NCBI GenBank assembly: GCA_021774955.1
Contig: JAJFIN010000434.1
Coordinates: 1-18,956, forward strand
Source of the DNA: Alphaproteobacteria bacterium
GTDB taxonomy: Bacteria; Pseudomonadota; Alphaproteobacteria; M2410
DNA length: 18,956 bases
Reading direction: 5' to 3'
A program made the position numbers and the translations under genes. Below the pieces are notes generated by a model. That model was not told the origin of the DNA. It saw only the letters and a list, made by a program, of their open reading frames with translations, and made no database searches. Shown here piece by piece: positions 14,671-18,956 of the stretch (positions within the stretch are counted from its first letter, which is position 1; every line of letters starts with the position of its first letter).

Positions 14671-14690
14671 TGAGTTGACCCAGAATTATC

Positions 14691-14718
14691 AAAGGCCGCT
14701 TTTAGAGCGGCCTTTTTT
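14691..14718 (+). terminator. Intrinsic terminator of rpsD
   Basis: AAAGGCCGCT (14691-14700), loop, AGCGGCCTTT (14706-14715), then TTT. A 10-bp perfect stem with a T-run, 20 bases after the stop. The A-rich start could also let it work on the opposite strand. Confidence 0.93.
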
Positions 14719-14795
14719 ATATTGGGGGTTGGCTTGACCACCCACTCAACCGTCATTCCGCACAAGCGAAGCGACATCTGGGATTGTATACGAAA

Positions 14796-14838
14796 CGTCA
14801 TCCTGAGGAAGGGCGGAGCCCTGTCTCGAAGGAGGATG
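14796..14838. repeat. REP-like half-element
   Basis: CGTCATCCTGAGG, stem GGGC-GGA-GCCC, GTCTCGAAGGAGGATGG. It is preceded at 14753-14787 by a separate decayed CGTCATTCCG...CATCTGGGATT palindrome type. Confidence 0.65.
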
Positions 14839-14857
14839 GCATACTCCGTGGCCTATG

Positions 14858-15058
14858 CCCATGGTTCGAGACGCGCCCTAGCGGGCGCCCTCACCACGGA
14901 GACCTATGCACGGATCGGCATTAAACCGCCCGCCCTTCGAGACACTCGCTTGCGCTCGTTCCTCAGGACGACGTTTCCTTTTACGTCACACTGAGGAGGG
15001 CGCCCTTGGCGCCCGTCTCGAAGTGCCCAACGATCCGTGCATAGGTCTCCACCATGAC
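14858..15058. repeat. REP-like half-element (CCATGG subtype) interrupted by miniature element copy C
   Basis: The left piece 14858-14897 runs CCCATGGTTCGAGAC, stem GCGCCC-TAGC-GGGCGC, CTCACCA. The right piece 15051-15058 is ACCATGAC, followed by G. Taking out 14897-15050 and one ACCA copy restores CTCACCATGACG, the expected end of the subtype. Confidence 0.65.
14898..15050 (+). mobile_element. 153-bp MITE-like element, copy C
   Basis: The terminal inverted repeats are perfect over 20 bp: GGAGACCTATGCACGGATCG (14898-14917) and CGATCCGTGCATAGGTCTCC (15031-15050). The flanks are ACCAC (14893-14897) and ACCAT (15051-15055), a 5-bp duplication with one difference. The core (14933-15025) matches copy A closely, with the right stem GGGCGCC-CTT-GGCGCCC in place of GGGCGCG-TTTT-CGCGCCC. 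It lies between the rpsD terminator and the 3' end of the barrel-protein gene. No coding capacity. Confidence 0.82.
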
Positions 15059-15117
15059 GAAGAGATTTTAATGAATGTATTTGGATGTAATTTTTCACGC
15101 AGAGTCCGAAGCCGCGT

Positions 15118-15441
15118 TTACAAACTCACGACATCGAAATGTGAGAAAGGTTTGGATGCTTCTTCCAGGCTGTTGAGCGTTGTGAACTCGGCGACAGCGG
15201 CCATAGATGCCCAGATCTTGGCGACTTCCGGCACGCTATGAGCCGTCGTTGCGGCTTCTTCCGACACCCATTCGAAAATCTCGATGATGGTGCCATTGCT
15301 TGCTTTGAGAACGAGGGCGGGGCGGTCCGTTGCCAGGCCATGTTCTTGCAGGATTGGCAGGTGGGCCTCTACAAGATCTAGGAGCGCGCCCTGTTTGTCT
15401 GGCTTAGGTTGATAGATCGCCATGATAATCTTTGAAGACAT
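15118..15441 (-). CDS. ABM-like dimeric alpha/beta-barrel protein
   Basis: 107 residues, one ferredoxin-like dimeric barrel of the antibiotic-biosynthesis-monooxygenase (ABM) type. MSSKIIMAIYQPKPDKQGAL opens with strand 1 and helix 1, LVLKASNGTIIEIFEWVSEE gives the central strands, and VAKIWASMAAVAEFTTLNSL the second helix and last strand. Such proteins range from true monooxygenases to proteins of unknown role, so no reaction is assigned. ATG 15441 has GGAGG 8 bases upstream; a start at 15456 would be TTG inside that ribosome site. It follows grxD by 27 bases and is the last gene of the purQ-purL-bolA-grxD run. Confidence 0.75.
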   Translation of the reverse strand: MSSKIIMAIYQPKPDKQGALLDLVEAHLPILQEHGLATDRPALVLKASNGTIIEIFEWVSEEAATTAHSVPEVAKIWASMAAVAEFTTLNSLEEASKPFSHFDVVSL

Positions 15442-15468
15442 TTGATGAACCTCCAAAAGCTAACAAGT

Positions 15469-15807
15469 TTAGGCGGCCTGAATGGCAATTCCTTTTTTCG
15501 TGAGGAAATCGCGCAGCTCACCTTCTTCAAACATTTCTCGGATGATGTCGCAGCCGCCAACGAATTCACCTTTGACATAAAGCTGCGGGACCGTTGGCCA
15601 GTTTGAAAATTCTTTGATGCCCTGGCGCACTTCATCGTTTTCTAAAACATTGACGCTGCCAAATTGAACGCCGAGATGGTCCAATATCTGGACCACATTT
15701 GAAGAAAAACCACATTGAGGGAAGACCGGTGTGCCCTTCATAAACAGGACGACGTCCTGGCTGCCGACTTCTTTTTGTATGGTTTCATGAATTGGATTTG
15801 TTGTCAT
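15469..15807 (-). CDS. grxD: Monothiol glutaredoxin (CGFS type, Grx4/GrxD)
   Basis: Carrier of [2Fe-2S] clusters bound through its active-site cysteine and glutathione, usually together with BolA. 112 residues, family length. The active site QCGFSSNVVQIL has C32; WPTVPQLYV (about 70-78) holds the cis-proline and GGCDIIREM (84-92) the glutathione-binding end. ATG 15807 has AGGAA 6 bases upstream. ATG 15840 is in frame and overlaps the bolA stop (ATGA), adding 11 residues; both could be used, and coupling to bolA would favour the longer one. The pairing with bolA directly upstream supports the Fe-S role. Confidence 0.95.
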   Translation of the reverse strand: MTTNPIHETIQKEVGSQDVVLFMKGTPVFPQCGFSSNVVQILDHLGVQFGSVNVLENDEVRQGIKEFSNWPTVPQLYVKGEFVGGCDIIREMFEEGELRDFLTKKGIAIQAA

Positions 15808-15836
15808 AGTGGGTTCCTGCTCGGTTGTTTCGTTGA

Positions 15837-16076
15837 TCATGTGTCATCTGGCACGGAAGTGTGCAGTGCTAATGCATGGAGGTCGCCACCCATTTTGCCT
15901 TTAAGAGCGCCGTAGACCATTTGGTGCTGCTGGATCCGTGATTTGCCTTTAAATTCGGGCGACGCAACATGGGCGGCATAATGGTCGCCGTCGCCACGTA
16001 GATCCTCGATGGCGACTTTTGCACCAGGCAATCCTTCAAGGATCAATTGCTCAATTTCTGTGGCGTCCATCGGCAT
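15837..16076 (-). CDS. BolA family protein (Grx4 partner)
   Basis: 79 residues, one BolA domain: IEQLILEGLPGAKVAIEDLR, GDGDHYAAHVASPEFKGKSR, and IQQHQMVYGALKGKMGGDLHALALHT, with the conserved histidine in the final ALALHT that serves as cluster ligand in BolA-glutaredoxin complexes. Likely works with the adjacent CGFS glutaredoxin in Fe-S trafficking or iron sensing. The start may be ATG 16076 or ATG 16070; upstream sequence is weak. Its stop overlaps the possible longer grxD start by 4 bases, and purL ends 40 bases before it. IbaG-like versus BolA-proper cannot be decided from this sequence alone. Confidence 0.93.
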   Translation of the reverse strand: MPMDATEIEQLILEGLPGAKVAIEDLRGDGDHYAAHVASPEFKGKSRIQQHQMVYGALKGKMGGDLHALALHTSVPDDT

Positions 16077-16116
16077 TAAAAAATCTCATTCGCTCTCATT
16101 GGGTTCAGATGTTTGC

Positions 16117-18321
16117 TTATGCCATCATCTGCGGAAGCCAACTTTCGTGACTGGCTCTTATATCATCTAATAAAATGGGAGCTTGGTCGCCGATCGTCAA
16201 ATGGTTTTTTTGAACCATTCCAATCTTTGTGATCGGCACTCCAGTGCCCTTAGCTTTTTCTATCACACTATCGGCATTGTCCGAAGAAACGGTAATCACA
16301 TAACGGGCTTGGTCCTCACCATAATAATAGGCGTGGTCGGGGAGATCATTCATCGTCGACGGCTGGATTTCAGCGCCAAATCCCCCGGCGAGAGCCATTT
16401 CAGTGATTGCGACGAGGAGACCACCATCTGAGAGATCATGGGCGGCATTGATCGTGCGCTCTATGATTAGGGTGCGAACGAAATCGCCGTTGCGGCGTTC
16501 GGTGGCAAGATCGACGGGTGGCGGCGCGCCGTCTTCACGATCGCAAATCTCGCGAAGGTAAATTGATTGTCCGAGATGGCCCTCGGTTTCGCCGACTAAA
16601 AGAATTGTGTCGCCGACATTCTTGAAGGCAAGCGTGGCCATCAACGCAGTGTCATCGATAAGGCCGATGCCGCCAATGGCCGGGGTGGGGAGGATCGCTT
16701 GACCATTGGTCTCGTTGTAAAGGGACACATTGCCGGATACGACTGGGTAATCGAGCGCCTCGCAAGCCGCTTTCATGCCCTGGATGCAGCCGACAAACTG
16801 GCCCATGATGTCTTCGCGTTCGGGATTACCAAAATTTAGGCAATCAGTGATGGCGATAGGCGTGGCGCCGGTTGCGGTTAGATTACGCCAAGTTTCGGCA
16901 ACCGCTTGTTTGCCACCTTCAACCGGATCGGCTTCGCAATAGCGCGGTGTGACGTCCGTTGAAATCGCCAAGCCCTTTTTTGTTCCGTGTACACGCACAA
17001 CGCCGGCGTCTCCGCCTGGGAGTTGAATTGTGTCGGCCATAACGGTGTGGTCGTATTGTTCCCAAATCCAACGGCGCGAGGCCATATCGGGCGAAGCCAT
17101 GATTTTGAGTAGCGCGTCGCCGGTGCTGAGAGGCGCATTGATGGTGCTTGGATCAATAGCCTCTTGCTTGGCTGCGGGAACCCACGGACGGTCATATTTT
17201 GGGGCGTCATCGGCAAGGGGGCCAATGGGTATGTCGCAGACGATGGCTTGTTCATGATGAAGCACGAGGCGGTTGGTGTCGGTGGTCTGTCCGATAACCG
17301 AGAAATCAAGACCCCATTTCTCAAAGATCGCGCGGGATTCGTCCTCGTGGCCGGGCTTGAGCACCATGAGCATGCGTTCTTGGCTTTCCGACAGCATCAT
17401 CTCATAGGCGGTCATGTTCTGTTCGCGTTGCGGAACAAGATCGAGATTGAGGTCGATGCCGACGCCACCTTTGTCGGCCATCTCAATCGATGATGAGGTC
17501 AGGCCCGCTGCGCCCATGTCTTGAATGGCGATGATGGCGTCTTTGGCCATGAGTTCTAGGCAGGCTTCGAGGAGGAGCTTTTCAGTAAACGGGTCGCCGA
17601 CTTGAACGGTCGGGCGTTTTTCGTCCGAGGCATCGTCGAATTCAGCCGAGGCCATGGTCGCGCCGTGAATGCCATCGCGGCCGGTTTTAGAGCCAACATA
17701 GACAACCGGATTGCCAACGCCTTTGGCCGCTGAATAAAAAATACTGTCTTGTTCGGCAATGCCGACGCACATGGCATTGACCAGAATATTGCCATCATAA
17801 CCGGCATGAAAATTGGTTTCGCCGCCAACAGTAGGCACGCCAACGCAATTGCCATAGCCGCCAATTCCCGCCACCACACCGGATACCAGCGCACGGGTTT
17901 TAGGATGATCTGGAGAGCCAAAACGCAAGGCATTCAGCAAAGCCACGGGCCGCGCCCCCATGGTGAACACATCGCGCATAATGCCACCCACCCCGGTGGC
18001 CGCGCCCTGATAGGGCTCGATATAAGAGGGGTGGTTATGGCTCTCCATTTTGAAAATACAGGCCAGACCATCGCCGATATCAATGACACCGGCATTTTCG
18101 CCGGGGCCACAAATGACGCACTCTCCCGTGGTTGGCAGTTTACGCAAATGACGCCGCGATGACTTATACGAACAGTGTTCGGACCACATCACCGAAAAAA
18201 TGCCCAGCTCTGTCTGGTTGGGCGCTCGCCCCAACCGTTTCAGGATCACGCCCCATTCGTCTGCGTTCAGCCCCAGGGCCTGGGCCTGTTCAAAACTGGC
18301 CGGATCGTTTTGCGCGCTCAT
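16117..18321 (-). CDS. purL: Phosphoribosylformylglycinamidine synthase subunit PurL (small type)
   Basis: Fourth step of purine synthesis: ATP-dependent amidation of FGAR to FGAM, using ammonia supplied by PurQ, with PurS as scaffold. At 734 residues it is the small PurL of the three-subunit enzyme, not the fused 1,290-residue type. N-terminal WSEHCSYKSSRRHLR contains the catalytic histidine (H49); the nucleotide and metal region includes IFKMESHNHPS and GAATGVGGIMRDVFTMGARP; the second half includes ITDCLNFGNPE, YPVVSGNVSLYNETNG and HDLSDGGLLVAITEMAL. ATG 18321 overlaps the purQ stop by 4 bases (ATGA). No breaks seen. Confidence 0.98.
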   Translation of the reverse strand: MSAQNDPASFEQAQALGLNADEWGVILKRLGRAPNQTELGIFSVMWSEHCSYKSSRRHLRKLPTTGECVICGPGENAGVIDIGDGLACIFKMESHNHPSYIEPYQGAATGVGGIMRDVFTMGARPVALLNALRFGSPDHPKTRALVSGVVAGIGGYGNCVGVPTVGGETNFHAGYDGNILVNAMCVGIAEQDSIFYSAAKGVGNPVVYVGSKTGRDGIHGATMASAEFDDASDEKRPTVQVGDPFTEKLLLEACLELMAKDAIIAIQDMGAAGLTSSSIEMADKGGVGIDLNLDLVPQREQNMTAYEMMLSESQERMLMVLKPGHEDESRAIFEKWGLDFSVIGQTTDTNRLVLHHEQAIVCDIPIGPLADDAPKYDRPWVPAAKQEAIDPSTINAPLSTGDALLKIMASPDMASRRWIWEQYDHTVMADTIQLPGGDAGVVRVHGTKKGLAISTDVTPRYCEADPVEGGKQAVAETWRNLTATGATPIAITDCLNFGNPEREDIMGQFVGCIQGMKAACEALDYPVVSGNVSLYNETNGQAILPTPAIGGIGLIDDTALMATLAFKNVGDTILLVGETEGHLGQSIYLREICDREDGAPPPVDLATERRNGDFVRTLIIERTINAAHDLSDGGLLVAITEMALAGGFGAEIQPSTMNDLPDHAYYYGEDQARYVITVSSDNADSVIEKAKGTGVPITKIGMVQKNHLTIGDQAPILLDDIRASHESWLPQMMA

Positions 18322-18956
18322 GTCATTATCCCGGCAAGGCTCTTAAAAAAGGCAAGGCCACCGGTCTCCCCGGTCAACGGGTCAATAGCGCGTTCGGGAT
18401 GAGGCATCATGCCAAGCACATTGCCAGCTTTATTGGTGATGCCGGCAATATCGCGGGAGGAACCATTGGGATTATCCACATAACGAAAGACGATCTGCCC
18501 CTCCCCTTCCAGACGGTCCAGCGTGTCTTCATCGGCAAAATAATTGCCGTCATGATGGGCAATCGGGATCGAGGTTTCATCTTGATTATCATACGCCCGG
18601 GTGAACGGGGTGTCGGCGTTTTCAATGCGCAAGGGCGTGCTCTTGCACAAGAACTTCAACCCCGCATTGCGCATTAGCGCGCCCGGTAGCAAATGCGTCT
18701 CGGTCAGGATTTGAAAGCCATTGCAAATACCAACGACCAGGCCGCCTCGCGCGGCATGGGCCTGCACCACCGCCATAATGGGCGAACGAGCGGCAATGGC
18801 GCCCGAGCGTAAATAATCTCCATAGGAAAAGCCGCCGGGCAGAATCACCAGATCCACCCTGGGCAAATCGGTATCGCGGTGCCAGACACGGTGGACCTGT
18901 TCTGTTGTATGCTTGCTTAAGGCGGACACAGCATCCCGGTCGCAGTTCGAGCCGGG
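18318..18956 (-). CDS. purQ: Phosphoribosylformylglycinamidine synthase subunit PurQ (5' end outside window)
   Basis: Glutaminase subunit that supplies ammonia to PurL. The visible 212 codons begin PGSNCDRDAVSALSKHTTEQ, so only about ten N-terminal residues are missing beyond the right edge; a GTG at 18929 is internal and not the start. Class I amidotransferase features are present: LPGGFSYGDYLRSGAIAA, the nucleophile cysteine in VVGICNGFQIL, and HPERA with the His/Glu of the triad. The C-terminus GLAFFKSLAGIMT is normal. It overlaps purL by 4 bases; purS would be expected just upstream. Confidence 0.97.
   Translation of the reverse strand, partial: PGSNCDRDAVSALSKHTTEQVHRVWHRDTDLPRVDLVILPGGFSYGDYLRSGAIAARSPIMAVVQAHAARGGLVVGICNGFQILTETHLLPGALMRNAGLKFLCKSTPLRIENADTPFTRAYDNQDETSIPIAHHDGNYFADEDTLDRLEGEGQIVFRYVDNPNGSSRDIAGITNKAGNVLGMMPHPERAIDPLTGETGGLAFFKSLAGIMT

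Noticed and set aside
14722..15241. Short frames around 14722-14994, 14904-15098 and 14906-15241
   Set aside because: They translate the repeat complex and element copy C; similar peptides appear at 4466-4777 for the same reason.

Overview
The window looks like an alphaproteobacterial chromosome segment. The reasons are the gene order purQ-purL-bolA-grxD, a eukaryote-like NADP isocitrate dehydrogenase divergent from a TrmJ-type methyltransferase, FecI/FecR-linked TonB receptors, and housekeeping genes with GC-rich third positions. I cannot place it below class from sequence alone; a marine or aquatic lineage near Caulobacterales, Parvularculales or Sphingomonadales is plausible.

Layout. 1-4331 (minus) is a cell-surface signalling and uptake locus: an ECF sigma factor, its FecR-type anti-sigma regulator (8-bp overlap), an intrinsic terminator, and a TonB-dependent receptor with an N-terminal STN signalling domain that runs off the left edge. 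4392-5921 holds a 153-bp miniature element inserted in a REP palindrome, tRNA-Leu(TAA), a CinA/MoaB-like gene and a second copy of the element next to that gene's start codon. 5922-8222 (plus) is sfsA, map and radC. 8297-10357 (plus) is a second TonB-dependent receptor without STN. 10358-11458 is a repeat-dense stretch around a small GIY-YIG nuclease gene. 11459-13664 is icd (minus) and trmJ (plus), divergent. 13899-14718 is rpsD with a clear sigma70 promoter, a leader hairpin and a strong terminator. 14719-15117 is again repeat-filled and contains the third 153-bp element. 15118-18956 (minus) is a purine and Fe-S operon: purQ (cut by the right edge), purL, bolA, grxD and an ABM-like barrel protein.

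The most unusual content is non-coding. Three elements of exactly 153 bp (4533-4685, 5661-5813, 14898-15050) have 14-20 bp terminal inverted repeats around a pair of head-to-head hairpins. Two of them interrupt other palindromic repeats, with 5-bp target duplications (one exact, one 4 of 5), and both sit immediately before the same GACG. Around them are at least ten half-elements with near-constant flanks (TTCGAGAC and CTCAGGATGACG or CTCACCATGACG) but hypervariable stems that stay base-paired, a strong covariation signal. The GIY-YIG gene lies inside the densest cluster. A second point of interest is the first TonB receptor: one uninterrupted frame contains two signal-peptide-like segments, and the second has its own good ribosome binding site, suggesting two products with and without the signalling domain.
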